Part shown: positions 1 to 7,246 of the stretch, in pieces
How the letters are laid out: every line of letters starts with the position of its first letter
Position numbering within the stretch: the first letter of the stretch is position 1
Program-made: the position numbers and the translations under genes
Notes under the pieces: generated by a model
The model's database searches: none
Told to the model about the DNA's origin: nothing
The model's input: the letters and a program-made list of their open reading frames with translations, nothing else
Assembly (NCBI GenBank): GCA_017621035.1
Contig: JAGATY010000017.1
Location: 1-50,466 of the forward strand
From: Bacteroides sp.
GTDB lineage: Bacteria > Bacteroidota > Bacteroidia > Bacteroidales > Bacteroidaceae
DNA: 50,466 bases
Direction: 5' to 3'

Positions 1-90
1 CATAAATTAGTAGCCCCTTTGTACAAAATATTTATATTATATATATAATAGTAATTTTTAAATAGAAGCATACACCTACAGAAAAATAAC

Positions 91-114
91 TGTCATTACT
101 GTCATTACTGTCAT
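91..114. repeat. 9-bp tandem repeat, about 2.7 copies
   Basis: The word TGTCATTAC starts at 91 and 100, with a partial copy at 109. It lies in AT-rich sequence upstream of the first promoter-like box. No function can be assigned. Confidence 0.7.
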
Positions 115-159
115 AAATCATACTATCCCATGATACCTATTTCTGTCTTCGTATGGTTG

Positions 160-167
160 TATCTTTG
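160..167 (+). promoter_or_regulatory. Bacteroidales -7 box TATCTTTG
   Basis: This matches the Bacteroides sigma-ABfr -7 consensus TAnnTTTG. No convincing TTTG is seen 19-21 bp upstream. It would start a transcript near 174, leaving a leader of about 265 nt before the small winged-helix gene at 442. Confidence 0.5.
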
Positions 168-173
168 TCGTGT

Positions 174-441
174 AATCGAAAGGGAGGAAAGATAGTAATC
201 TTGGTGCACAAAGATTTAAATCTTTCGGCCGGAAGATTTAGGGAAGTGCACAGCCCGCCATTTTAAATTACTGACTCCACTTTAAGAAGCCGAAAGACTA
301 CTTCTTAAATAAAATCAAAATAGCTTCTAAAAATTGAGTCAATAAAGAATAATCTTTATCCGAATTGGGACACGCCTGCAAACTAAAATCTTCGTTCCTT
401 TGTTGAGCTGAATCAAAAACTAAAACTAAACTCATTGAACC
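174..441 (+). other. Long structured leader before the small wHTH gene
   Basis: No ORF is visible here. The stretch holds a perfect 16-bp palindrome at 210-225 (AAAGATTTAAATCTTT), GTGCAC words on both sides of it, and a 9-bp hairpin with arms at 281-289 and 301-309 (TTTAAGAAG and CTTCTTAAA). It may be a structured 5' UTR or a separate small RNA; the sequence alone does not decide. Confidence 0.35.
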
Positions 442-660
442 ATGAACCTGAATAAAGATGCCAAGGAACTAATCAAGCGCAACAGCATGCTACTATGCAG
501 TCTGATGAAACAAATGTACCACTACACTTTCAACGAGCTGCAACACATCTGTCGACTGGGCGATACCGACCTCTGCCTGGCCATCGTGCGACTACTGCAG
601 GAGGGGAAGCTTCAGCAAAGCCGCAATGGGCAAAACGTCTACTACATGCTGGTTGGATGA
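442..660 (+). CDS. Small winged-helix protein, DUF2582-like
   Basis: A 72-residue protein with no signal peptide or membrane segment. The segment from about residue 31 (NELQHICRLGDTDLCLAIVR) followed by LLQEGKLQ resembles the helix-turn-helix and wing of the short Bacteroidetes DUF2582 winged-helix family, whose members are about 65-75 residues, so the length fits. Those proteins are presumed DNA-binding, but their role is not established. The gene lies 174 bp upstream of rplU and has its own possible promoter at 160. Sequence drift from the usual family pattern is considerable, so the family name is an inference and it could be another small wHTH type. Confidence 0.55.
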   Translation: MNLNKDAKELIKRNSMLLCSLMKQMYHYTFNELQHICRLGDTDLCLAIVRLLQEGKLQQSRNGQNVYYMLVG

Positions 661-711
661 GGCGGAGAGAAGGCGATTTCAAACAACTTCTTAAAAAGAA
701 AACAAGAAATG

Positions 712-743
712 CTTGCGAGTTCCAAAAGAAAGAAGTACTTTTG
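712..743 (+). promoter_or_regulatory. Promoter of rplU-rpmA
   Basis: A CTTG -33 box at 712-715, a 20-bp spacer and a TACTTTTG -7 box at 736-743 match the Bacteroidales promoter pattern. Transcription would begin near 750, giving an 85-nt leader. Confidence 0.65.
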
Positions 744-749
744 TGCCCG

Positions 750-834
750 ATTATTCCGAACCGGGTTCGAGCAAGAGCATTCTGAGTCATCAGAAGCCAC
801 CCGACGGAGCTAACTAAAATACATTATATCATAA
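750..834 (+). promoter_or_regulatory. rplU 5' leader with two hairpins
   Basis: Two small hairpins are visible: CGAAC/GTTCG at 757-761 and 765-769, and TTCTGA/TCAGAA at 780-785 and 790-795. Ribosomal protein operons often carry autoregulatory leaders, so binding by L21 or another ribosomal protein is possible. This is inference from position and pairing only. Confidence 0.3.
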
Positions 835-1152
835 ATGTACGCAATTGTAGAAATTAACGGTCAGCAATTTAAAGCAGAAGCTGGCAAGAAACTGTTCGTA
901 CACCACATGCAAGAAGCAGAAGCCGGTGCAACAGTAGAGTTTGACAAGGTTCTTTTGGTAGACAACGACGGTAACATCACCGTAGGCCTCCCCACCGTAG
1001 AAGGTGCAAAGGTTGTTTGCGAAGTGGTATGCGAACTGGTAAAGGGTGACAAAGTTCTTGTTTTCCACAAGAAGAGAAGAAAAGGTTACCGCAAGTTGAA
1101 CGGTCATCGTCAACAGTTCACAGAGTTAACAGTTAAAGAAGTAGTAGCTTAA
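835..1152 (+). CDS. rplU: 50S ribosomal protein L21
   Basis: The 105-residue protein begins [20 protein letters not shown] and carries the L21 signature near its C-terminus ([20 protein letters not shown]), which binds 23S rRNA in the large subunit. Length is normal for the family. It is followed 22 bp later by rpmA, the standard L21-L27 operon order, and preceded by a good promoter at 712-743. Only the C-terminal tail ([10 protein letters not shown]) is lineage-variable. Confidence 0.97.
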   Translation: MYAIVEINGQQFKAEAGKKLFVHHMQEAEAGATVEFDKVLLVDNDGNITVGLPTVEGAKVVCEVVCELVKGDKVLVFHKKRRKGYRKLNGHRQQFTELTVKEVVA

Positions 1153-1174
1153 TCATTAAAAACAGTAAGAAGAA

Positions 1175-1444
1175 ATGGCACATAAAAAAGGTGTCGGTAG
1201 TTCTAAGAACGGCCGCGAATCAGCAAGTAAGAGATTAGGCGTTAAGATATTTGGTGGCGAAGCTTGCAAGGCAGGTAACATCATCGTACGTCAAAGAGGT
1301 ACTGAATTCCACCCGGGCAACAATATCGGTATGGGTAAAGACCACACCCTGTATGCTTTGGTAGACGGAACTGTAAAGTTCAAAGTAGGTAAAGAGAACA
1401 AGCGTTCTGTATCTGTTATCCCTACAGAAACCGCAGAAGCATAA
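1175..1444 (+). CDS. rpmA: 50S ribosomal protein L27
   Basis: An 89-residue protein beginning [20 protein letters not shown], the conserved L27 N-terminus that reaches towards the peptidyl-transferase centre. The central [32 protein letters not shown] is diagnostic. There is no N-terminal extension of the kind cleaved by Prp in Firmicutes. It is the second gene of the rplU-rpmA operon and is followed 22 bp after its stop by a strong intrinsic terminator. Confidence 0.97.
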   Translation: MAHKKGVGSSKNGRESASKRLGVKIFGGEACKAGNIIVRQRGTEFHPGNNIGMGKDHTLYALVDGTVKFKVGKENKRSVSVIPTETAEA

Positions 1445-1466
1445 GATTCTGAACAACAACATAGAC

Positions 1467-1506
1467 AAGGGGCGCAAACCAACACGTTTGCGTCCCTTTC
1501 TTTTTG
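1467..1506 (+). terminator. Terminator of rplU-rpmA
   Basis: A 13-bp stem with arms at 1467-1479 and 1486-1498, containing one G-U pair, has a 6-nt loop and is followed by a T-rich tract (TCTTTTT). Confidence 0.85.
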
Positions 1507-1589
1507 GCTTTGTTTTGCATGAGGGAGGGAGCCATTCTTCCTTCATCGCCATCTATCTTCCCTTTCACACCAAAGTTTACCTGCTAAAG

Positions 1590-1621
1590 TTGAGATTATT
1601 CACAAATAACATGTAACTTTG
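1590..1621 (+). promoter_or_regulatory. Promoter of the NfnAB-like gene
   Basis: A TTG at 1590-1592 is followed 21 bp later by TAACTTTG at 1614-1621, matching TAnnTTTG. The start codon lies 55 bp downstream. Confidence 0.6.
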
Positions 1622-1676
1622 CCCGCAATATCAATCTGAAAGTAAAAACGTAATTATAACTACAAAACTATCAATA

Positions 1677-4055
1677 ATGAATAGAATCGTTAGCAAAGAA
1701 CAGTTTTCGGAGAAGGTGTTCAAACTAGAAGTGGAGGCTCCACTGATTGCACGCTCGCGCAAAGCCGGCCACTTTGTAATTGTACGTGTGGACGAAAAGG
1801 GTGAACGTATGCCACTCACCATTGCGGGAGCTGATACCACCAAGGGAACCATTACGCTGGTGGTACAAACCGTAGGACTCTCTTCCACCAAGCTTTGTCG
1901 CCTGGAACCGGGAGAATATGTGGCCGATGTGGTAGGCCCGCTCGGTCAAGCCACCCACATTGAGAAGTTCGGTACCGTGGTGTGTGCCGGAGGTGGCGTT
2001 GGCGTAGCCCCCATGTTGCCCATCATTCAGGCGTTGAAAGAGGCCGGAAATCGTGTCATCTCCGTCTTGGCCGGACGTAGCAAGGAGCTTATCATCTTGG
2101 AAGAAGAAGTGCGCAAGTCGTCCGACGAGGTCATCATCATGACCGACGATGGCTCTTATGGTAACAAAGGATTGGTGACAGAAGGCATCGAAAGCGTCAT
2201 CAAGCGCGAGAAGGTAGACAAGTGTTTTGCCATCGGTCCTGCCATCATGATGAAGTTCTGTTGCTTGCTGACAAAGAAATATGAAATTCCTACCGATGTA
2301 TCGCTGAACACCATCATGGTGGATGGCACAGGTATGTGTGGTGCTTGTCGTATCACCGTAGGCGGAAAAACAAAGTTCGTATGCGTGGATGGTCCCGAAT
2401 TTGATGGTCATCTGGTGGACTTCGACGAGATGTTCAAACGCATGGGGTCGTTTAAGGATGTGGAACGGGAAGAAGTGGAGAGATACCAGGAACACGCCAA
2501 CAGACCCGGACCCCATCCCAACCTTCCCCAAGGGGAAGGAGTAGATAGCTCAAGTAAAGAGGACATTTCACTCCCCTCCCTTGGGAGGGGTGAGGGGATG
2601 GGTCCACTCCTCGACCGCAAGGCTCCCTGGCGCGAAGAGTTGCGAAAGAGCATGAAGCCGAAGGAGCGCACAGCCATCCCTCGTTGCCCGATGAACGAAC
2701 TAGACCCGGTGTATCGCGCCACCACTCGTACCGAAGAGGTAAACACCGGCTACACCAAGGAGCAAGCCATGACGGAGGCTAAGCGTTGCTTGGATTGCGC
2801 CAACCCCACCTGTATGCAAGGTTGTCCGGTAAGCATCAACATCCCCTCATTCATCAAGAACGTAGAGCGTGGAGAATTTCTGGAGGCTGCTCGCGTATTG
2901 AAACACACCTCTGCCTTGCCCGCCGTATGTGGTCGTGTATGTCCGCAAGAAAAGCAGTGCGAAAGCCAATGTATTCACCTGAAGATGAACGAGCCGGCCG
3001 TGGCCATCGGTAACCTGGAACGTTTTGTTGCCGACTACGAGCGCGAGAGTGGAAACGCCATTCTTCCGGAATTGGCACCACGCAATGGCAAGAAGATTGC
3101 CGTTGTTGGTTCTGGTCCTGCGGGATTGAGCTTTGCCGGCGACATGGTGAAGTATGGCTATGACGTGACGGTATTCGAGGCTCTTCATGAGATTGGTGGC
3201 GTGCTGAAGTATGGCATCCCCGAATTCCGCCTGCCCAACAAGATTGTGGATGTGGAAATCAACAACCTGGAGAAGATGGGTGTAAACTTTGTAAAGGACT
3301 GCATCGTAGGAAAGACCATCAGCGTGGAGGAGCTTCAGCAGGAAGGTTATGCAGGCATCTTCATTGCCAGTGGTGCCGGATTGCCCAACTTCATGAACAT
3401 ACCGGGTGAGAATAGCGTGAACATCATGTCGAGCAACGAGTATCTGACACGTGTCAACCTGATGGATGCTTCCAATCCGGAGACCGACACGCCCATCAAT
3501 CCGGCCAAACGCGTCATCGTTGTGGGTGGTGGCAATACAGCTATGGACTCTTGTCGTACGGCCAAACGTTTGGGAGCCGAAGAGGTTTACATTGTCTATC
3601 GTCGTAGCGAGGCCGAAATGCCTGCCCGTCTGGAAGAGGTAAAACATGCCAAAGAGGAGGGCATCCAATTCCTCACCCTGCATAACCCTCTTGAATACAT
3701 TGCCGACGAAAAGGGTGCCGTAAAGCAAGTGGTACTGCAAAAGATGGAACTGGGCGAGCCGGATGCAAGTGGACGTCGTAGCCCGGTGGCAATCCCCGGA
3801 GCAACCGTTACGTTGGATATCGACATGGCGATAGTAGCGGTAGGCGTGTCTCCCAACCCCATTGTGCCTACATCAGTAAAGGGCTTGGAATTGGGACGCA
3901 AGAATACCATTGCCGTAAACGAACAGATGCAAAGTAACATCCCCACCATCTATGCCGGTGGCGATATTGTTCGCGGAGGTGCTACCGTTATCCTTGCCAT
4001 GGGTGATGGACGACGTGCTGCCCTGAACATGCACGAAAGCTTGCAAGGCAAATAA
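1677..4055 (+). CDS. NfnA/NfnB-like fused flavoprotein (often annotated GltA)
   Basis: This 792-residue protein joins two modules. Residues 1 to about 265 resemble the ferredoxin-NADP reductase/PyrK fold, with a [2Fe-2S] cysteine cluster in TGMCGACRITVGGKTKFVC. Residues from about 320 match the glutamate synthase small-subunit family: paired [4Fe-4S] motifs (CLDCANPTCMQGCP, then CGRVCPQEKQCESQC), an FAD-binding VVGSGPAGLSFAG and an NADPH-binding VVGGGNTAMDSCRTA. The arrangement equals NfnA plus NfnB, the electron-bifurcating NADH/ferredoxin:NADP+ transhydrogenase of anaerobes. No glutamate synthase large subunit is nearby, so I favour that cytosolic redox role over glutamate synthesis. The linker at residues 278-310 is encoded by a repeat element (2508-2605). 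Confidence 0.85.
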   Translation: MNRIVSKEQFSEKVFKLEVEAPLIARSRKAGHFVIVRVDEKGERMPLTIAGADTTKGTITLVVQTVGLSSTKLCRLEPGEYVADVVGPLGQATHIEKFGTVVCAGGGVGVAPMLPIIQALKEAGNRVISVLAGRSKELIILEEEVRKSSDEVIIMTDDGSYGNKGLVTEGIESVIKREKVDKCFAIGPAIMMKFCCLLTKKYEIPTDVSLNTIMVDGTGMCGACRITVGGKTKFVCVDGPEFDGHLVDFDEMFKRMGSFKDVEREEVERYQEHANRPGPHPNLPQGEGVDSSSKEDISLPSLGRGEGMGPLLDRKAPWREELRKSMKPKERTAIPRCPMNELDPVYRATTRTEEVNTGYTKEQAMTEAKRCLDCANPTCMQGCPVSINIPSFIKNVERGEFLEAARVLKHTSALPAVCGRVCPQEKQCESQCIHLKMNEPAVAIGNLERFVADYERESGNAILPELAPRNGKKIAVVGSGPAGLSFAGDMVKYGYDVTVFEALHEIGGVLKYGIPEFRLPNKIVDVEINNLEKMGVNFVKDCIVGKTISVEELQQEGYAGIFIASGAGLPNFMNIPGENSVNIMSSNEYLTRVNLMDASNPETDTPINPAKRVIVVGGGNTAMDSCRTAKRLGAEEVYIVYRRSEAEMPARLEEVKHAKEEGIQFLTLHNPLEYIADEKGAVKQVVLQKMELGEPDASGRRSPVAIPGATVTLDIDMAIVAVGVSPNPIVPTSVKGLELGRKNTIAVNEQMQSNIPTIYAGGDIVRGGATVILAMGDGRRAALNMHESLQGK
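2508..2605. repeat. GC-rich palindromic repeat lying in frame in a gene
   Basis: The roughly 98-bp stretch has outer inverted ends (GGACCCCATCCC against GGGATGGGTCC) and two inner hairpins: CCTTCCCC-AA-GGGGAAGG and CCCCTCCC-TT-GGGAGGGG. Its style resembles the GC-rich intergenic elements at 37.6-38.0 kb. It is read through in frame as a linker rich in Gly, Pro and Ser between the two modules of the NfnAB-like protein. Confidence 0.75.
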
Positions 4056-4088
4056 GAAGAAGCCTCTTTGAGGAAAGAACCATATCAG

Positions 4089-4145
4089 GACACGGATTGG
4101 ACAAGCAGTGTTTCATGCTTCTACACCAATCCGTGTCTTTTTTTA
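4089..4145 (+). terminator. Terminator of the NfnAB-like gene
   Basis: Twelve-base arms at 4089-4100 and 4126-4137 (GACACGGATTGG and its complement) pair perfectly. A second small stem AAGCA/TGCTT lies inside the loop and seven or more T residues follow. Confidence 0.85.
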
Positions 4146-4188
4146 TAAAAATCAAAACAGCTTCTTAGGTAAGAAAAGAAGTTTGCAC

Positions 4189-4196
4189 TATCTTTG
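4189..4196 (+). promoter_or_regulatory. -7 box of serS (TATCTTTG)
   Basis: An exact TAnnTTTG match 46 bp before the serS start codon. The -33 region is not clear. Confidence 0.55.
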
Positions 4197-4242
4197 TGCT
4201 CTCAAACATCAATAACAGGAAACTAAGAGAAAATATAACAAT

Positions 4243-5517
4243 ATGCTTACCATTAAACAAATTACCGAGAACACCGAAGCGGTGATTCGCGGACTGGAAA
4301 AGAAGCACTTCAAGAATGCACAAGAAGCTATCAATCAAGTATTAGCTTGTAACGACAAGCGTAAAAGCAATCAAGCCGTATTGGATAACAATCTGGCAGA
4401 AGTAAACCAACTTTCCAAATCCATCGGCATGCTGATGAAAGAGGGAAAGAAGGAAGATGCCGAATCGGCCAAAGCACGTGTAGCCGAGCTGAAGGAAGCT
4501 AACAAGACACTACAAGCCGATATGGATAATGCTGCTACCGAGATGCAGAACATTCTCTACACCATACCTAACATTCCTTACGACGAAGTACCCGAAGGAG
4601 CTACCGCCGAAGATAACCTCATCGTTAAGACCGGTGGCATGGAAAACGAACTTCCGAAAGACGCACTCCCCCACTGGGAACTGGCTAAGAAGTATGATTT
4701 GATTGACTTCGACCTGGGTGTAAAGATTACCGGTGCAGGTTTTCCCGTCTACAAAGGTAAAGGTGCCCAACTTCAACGCGCACTCATCAACTTCTTCCTC
4801 GACGAAGCCCGCAAGAGTGGCTACACCGAAATCATGCCCCCTACCGTGGTAAATGCAGCTTCTGGATATGGTACAGGACAGCTTCCCGACAAGGAAGGCC
4901 AGATGTATCATTGCGAAGTAGACGACCTCTACCTTATTCCTACCGCTGAAGTTCCCGTTACAAACATCTATCGCGATGTGATTCTGGACGAGAAGCAATT
5001 GCCCATCAAGAACTGTGCCTACACCCAATGTTTCCGTCGTGAAGCCGGTTCATATGGTAAAGATGTGCGTGGTTTGAATCGTCTGCACGAGTTCTCCAAG
5101 GTAGAATTGGTACGCATCGACAAGCCTGAACACAGCAAGCAATCACACCAGGAGATGCTCGACCATGTAGAAGGCTTGCTAAAGAAGCTTGAACTTCCGT
5201 ATCGCATCCTTCGTCTGTGTGGTGGAGACATGAGCTTTACGGCTGCTATCTGCTACGACTTCGAGGTCTATAGCGAGGCTCAAAAGCGTTGGTTGGAGGT
5301 AAGTTCCGTATCTAACTTCGACACCTATCAAGCCAACCGACTGAAGTGTCGCTATCGTAGCGCCGAGAAGAAGACCGAACTTTGCCACACGCTCAACGGT
5401 TCTGCTCTGGCATTACCTCGTATTGTTGCCGCATTGTTGGAGAACAATCAGACACCGGAAGGCATCCGCATGCCGAAAGCACTGGTTCCCTATTGCGGAT
5501 TTGAAGTAATCGACTAA
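4243..5517 (+). CDS. serS: Seryl-tRNA synthetase
   Basis: This class II enzyme of 424 residues charges tRNA-Ser with serine. Residues about 1-110 form the long coiled-coil arm (many Lys, Glu and Ala heptads) that grips the variable arm of tRNA-Ser. The catalytic core shows motif 2 (CFRREAGSYGKDVRGLNRLH) and motif 3 (LNGSALALPRIVAALLENNQ), and TAEVPVTN contributes to the serine site. Length and order are normal. It has its own promoter at 4189 and terminator at 5601, so it is probably monocistronic. Confidence 0.97.
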   Translation: MLTIKQITENTEAVIRGLEKKHFKNAQEAINQVLACNDKRKSNQAVLDNNLAEVNQLSKSIGMLMKEGKKEDAESAKARVAELKEANKTLQADMDNAATEMQNILYTIPNIPYDEVPEGATAEDNLIVKTGGMENELPKDALPHWELAKKYDLIDFDLGVKITGAGFPVYKGKGAQLQRALINFFLDEARKSGYTEIMPPTVVNAASGYGTGQLPDKEGQMYHCEVDDLYLIPTAEVPVTNIYRDVILDEKQLPIKNCAYTQCFRREAGSYGKDVRGLNRLHEFSKVELVRIDKPEHSKQSHQEMLDHVEGLLKKLELPYRILRLCGGDMSFTAAICYDFEVYSEAQKRWLEVSSVSNFDTYQANRLKCRYRSAEKKTELCHTLNGSALALPRIVAALLENNQTPEGIRMPKALVPYCGFEVID

Positions 5518-5600
5518 TCCCTATCCTCGCCCGTCTTGCAACTATGTTGAAGAGAAAAGACGGGCAGATAGCGCATTACAAGCATACAAGCTATAACACA

Positions 5601-5641
5601 AAGGCACAGAGATACTTGACTTCTCTGTGCCTTTTGTTTTT
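5601..5641 (+). terminator. Terminator downstream of serS
   Basis: Perfect 12-bp arms at 5601-5612 and 5622-5633 (AAGGCACAGAGA and its complement) are followed by TTGTTTTT. A second stem, GCCCGTCT/AGACGGGC, lies just upstream without a T-run. Confidence 0.85.
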
Positions 5642-5670
5642 GCTACCCCCATTTCCATACCAATAAACAC

Positions 5671-5702
5671 AAAAAAGGACGGCTTATTACACCGTCCTTT
5701 TC
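5671..5702 (-). terminator. Terminator of the minus-strand small RNA
   Basis: Ten-base arms at 5673-5682 and 5692-5701 enclose a 9-nt loop. On the minus strand the stem ends in six T residues, fitting a transcript coming from the promoter at 5904. Confidence 0.75.
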
Positions 5703-5897
5703 TTATAGAAAGCCGCATCGATGATGTGATGAAACTCCGAAAGACATGATTTGAGTGCTCGTCCTCTTTGTAATCCACCGACTCAAAGGTTACCCCGAAG
5801 GGCGTGGCCCGCCATTGAGAATCGAAGCTTGTCTCGGTATTTCAGATAAATTTGATGAGTTTCCCGATCCAACCAATGCGGCTATTGTTTCTCTTTA
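5671..5897 (-). ncRNA. ssrS: Rod-shaped small RNA, probably 6S-like
   Basis: A minus-strand unit of about 226 nt has its own promoter (5904-5935) and ends in a clear terminator (5673-5701). The RNA folds as a long rod. GCCGCAT near the 5' end pairs with ATGCGGC near the 3' end, and GAAACTC with GAGTTTC. A large open region follows, then ACCGA/TCGGT, CTCAATGG/CCTTTGAG and an apical CCC-TTC-GGG hairpin. A closing stem, a central bubble and an apical stem in about 200 nt is the 6S RNA plan, in which the RNA holds RNA polymerase by mimicking an open promoter. The tmRNA, SRP RNA and RNase P signatures are absent. The 6S name is inference; that this is an RNA gene is better supported. Confidence 0.6.
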
Positions 5898-5903
5898 GCA
5901 CTA

Positions 5904-5935
5904 CAAAGATAACAAGTCTGACGAGAAAATGCAAG
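5904..5935 (-). promoter_or_regulatory. Promoter of the 6S-like RNA
   Basis: Reading the minus strand, CTTG (5935-5932), a 20-bp spacer and TATCTTTG (5911-5904) match the Bacteroidales promoter, in the same configuration as the rplU promoter. Confidence 0.65.
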
Positions 5936-6023
5936 CAAATAAACGATAAAAATTTATCAAACCACGCAAAAAAAATCTCGCTTCTAAGCCAACTTCCTGA
6001 TACAAAGAAGATAGTAAAGGAAT

Positions 6024-6088
6024 AAGTTGACGAGTTAACAAGTTAACGAGTTGACGAGAAACCTTGTGTTTTGCCAACTCGCCAACTC
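6024..6088. repeat. GTTGACGAG/GTTAACGAG dispersed repeat
   Basis: The stretch repeats words such as AAGTTGACGAG and AAGTTAACGAG and then has CCTTGTGTTTTG and CCAACTCGCCAACTC, which can fold back. The same word order (GTTAACGAG ... CCTTGTGTCTTG) forms the apical part of the long hairpin at 49582-49761, so the two are related. Confidence 0.65.
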
Positions 6089-6135
6089 ATATCTAACAAG
6101 ATTTTGGTCTTTATCTCCCTATTAACTTAAAGAGA

Positions 6136-6861
6136 TTATCTATCCAATAGGTCGCTAGATTTCCACACATGCTTGACGAATGCTTCTGCGTGGGTGCAAT
6201 GGAACTCGTGTCCACGCATGCGACCAATAACCTCGTGCCACTTTTCTATGTTAGCTGCCGTGCCTTGACTAACGTGACAAAGGTAAGCCTTACGCTTTTG
6301 CTCCACGGTGGAATCTATGTTTACATACACCGTAGGTGCAAACATCTGTGTCTGCATGCCTGTCATCACCTCGCCATAGTAGAGGTCGAAGGAGTGATCG
6401 CTTCTACGCCAAGCATCGTAAACTAAGATAGAGCAGACTCTGTGGTCACGGTGAGCATCTATCGGCCAGTGAGTTATCACCAAGTCGGGTTGCTCTCGGT
6501 CGATAAGATCCTTCATCTCTTTGTAACGTTCTTTGTTCACCTGACTATCGCCATCTATCTGTGTCATGAAGACCGGACGGATTCCCATCACCTCGCAAGC
6601 GTTGATTGACTCTTGCCGACGTATGGCCGCAGCCTCCTCGGCCGACTTACCGGGGATGCCTCCCTCACCGCAAGTAAAGTAGACGCAAACCACCTCACAA
6701 CCTTGTTCTTTTAACTTCAGCATGGTTCCTCCGCACATCGATTCGGGGTCATCGGGGTGCGCACCTATAACCAGTGCCTTTTTGTACTTTCCCGTGATAG
6801 GCTCTTGAGCCATCAATGTAGCTGCCAGCATGAGCAGCATCAGCGTAAAAAGTTTTCTCAT
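6136..6861 (-). CDS. Secreted PIG-L family deacetylase
   Basis: A 241-residue protein with an N-terminal signal peptide (MRKLFTLMLLMLAATLMAQ) that should place it in the periplasm or outside. The metal-binding motif GAHPDDPESMCGGT (HPDD) lies at about residue 33, and a later HRDH in IDAHRDHRVC supplies the third ligand. PIG-L/LmbE proteins are zinc-dependent N-deacetylases acting on N-acetylglucosamine-type groups, but the substrate here cannot be told. It stands alone, with its own promoter at 6886-6917, and shares no operon with the Maf cluster. Confidence 0.88.
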   Translation of the reverse strand: MRKLFTLMLLMLAATLMAQEPITGKYKKALVIGAHPDDPESMCGGTMLKLKEQGCEVVCVYFTCGEGGIPGKSAEEAAAIRRQESINACEVMGIRPVFMTQIDGDSQVNKERYKEMKDLIDREQPDLVITHWPIDAHRDHRVCSILVYDAWRRSDHSFDLYYGEVMTGMQTQMFAPTVYVNIDSTVEQKRKAYLCHVSQGTAANIEKWHEVIGRMRGHEFHCTHAEAFVKHVWKSSDLLDR

Positions 6862-6885
6862 AGTAGTAATTGTTTAATGACCGAA

Positions 6886-6917
6886 CAAATATACACCTTT
6901 TCATTGGTACAGACAAA
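6886..6917 (-). promoter_or_regulatory. Promoter of the PIG-L gene
   Basis: On the minus strand TTTG (6917-6914), 20 bp, then TATATTTG (6893-6886) match the consensus. The start codon is 25 bp downstream. Confidence 0.65.
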
Positions 6918-7030
6918 CCTCGGAGCGTTTTTTCACAAGAGTCCCTTCCCACCTATTGCAAGCAACCGGTACACGCTTGCGAAACACCTGCTTCTCTTAA
7001 CCTTCTCTGCTTTGACTTTTACTCTTCTCA

Positions 7031-7140
7031 CCCTCCGCATTAAAAGGAACGATGCACAAGATGGCATCTTATGTTGCACAAGATGGCATCTTGTGTAGCA
7101 CAAGTTGGCATCTTGTGCAGAGGAGGTACTAGTGCGGAAG
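7031..7140. repeat. Dispersed element A, copy 1, with 22-bp palindrome array
   Basis: The core holds three units at 7054, 7076 and 7098, exactly 22 bp apart, each an imperfect palindrome of the type CACAAGAT-GGC-ATCTTGTG. CTCCGCA on the left and TGCGGA on the right suggest short terminal inverted repeats. A near-identical copy in opposite orientation lies at 31693-31815. Confidence 0.85.
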
Positions 7141-7246
7141 TAAGAAAGAAGCAGTCCCGCACCTGTCCGGTAACTATCCGAAACATGTGCGGGACTGATG
7201 AAAATGGGGGAAAGTGTGAGTGGGAAGAGTAGGCGGAACAGATGCT

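Noticed and set aside
1725-2531. Long antisense ORF (268 aa) opposite the NfnAB-like gene
   Set aside because: It is His/Thr/Asp-rich with no domain pattern and lies wholly opposite a conserved gene. Similar shadows opposite glycosyl hydrolase (12319-13278), rpsA (20022-20825) and M16 (43795-44769) were rejected for the same reason.
5671-5897. tmRNA, SRP RNA or RNase P RNA
   Set aside because: The tmRNA tRNA-like ends and tag reading frame, the SRP GGAAG apical motif and the RNase P conserved core are all absent; length also disagrees for tmRNA and RNase P.
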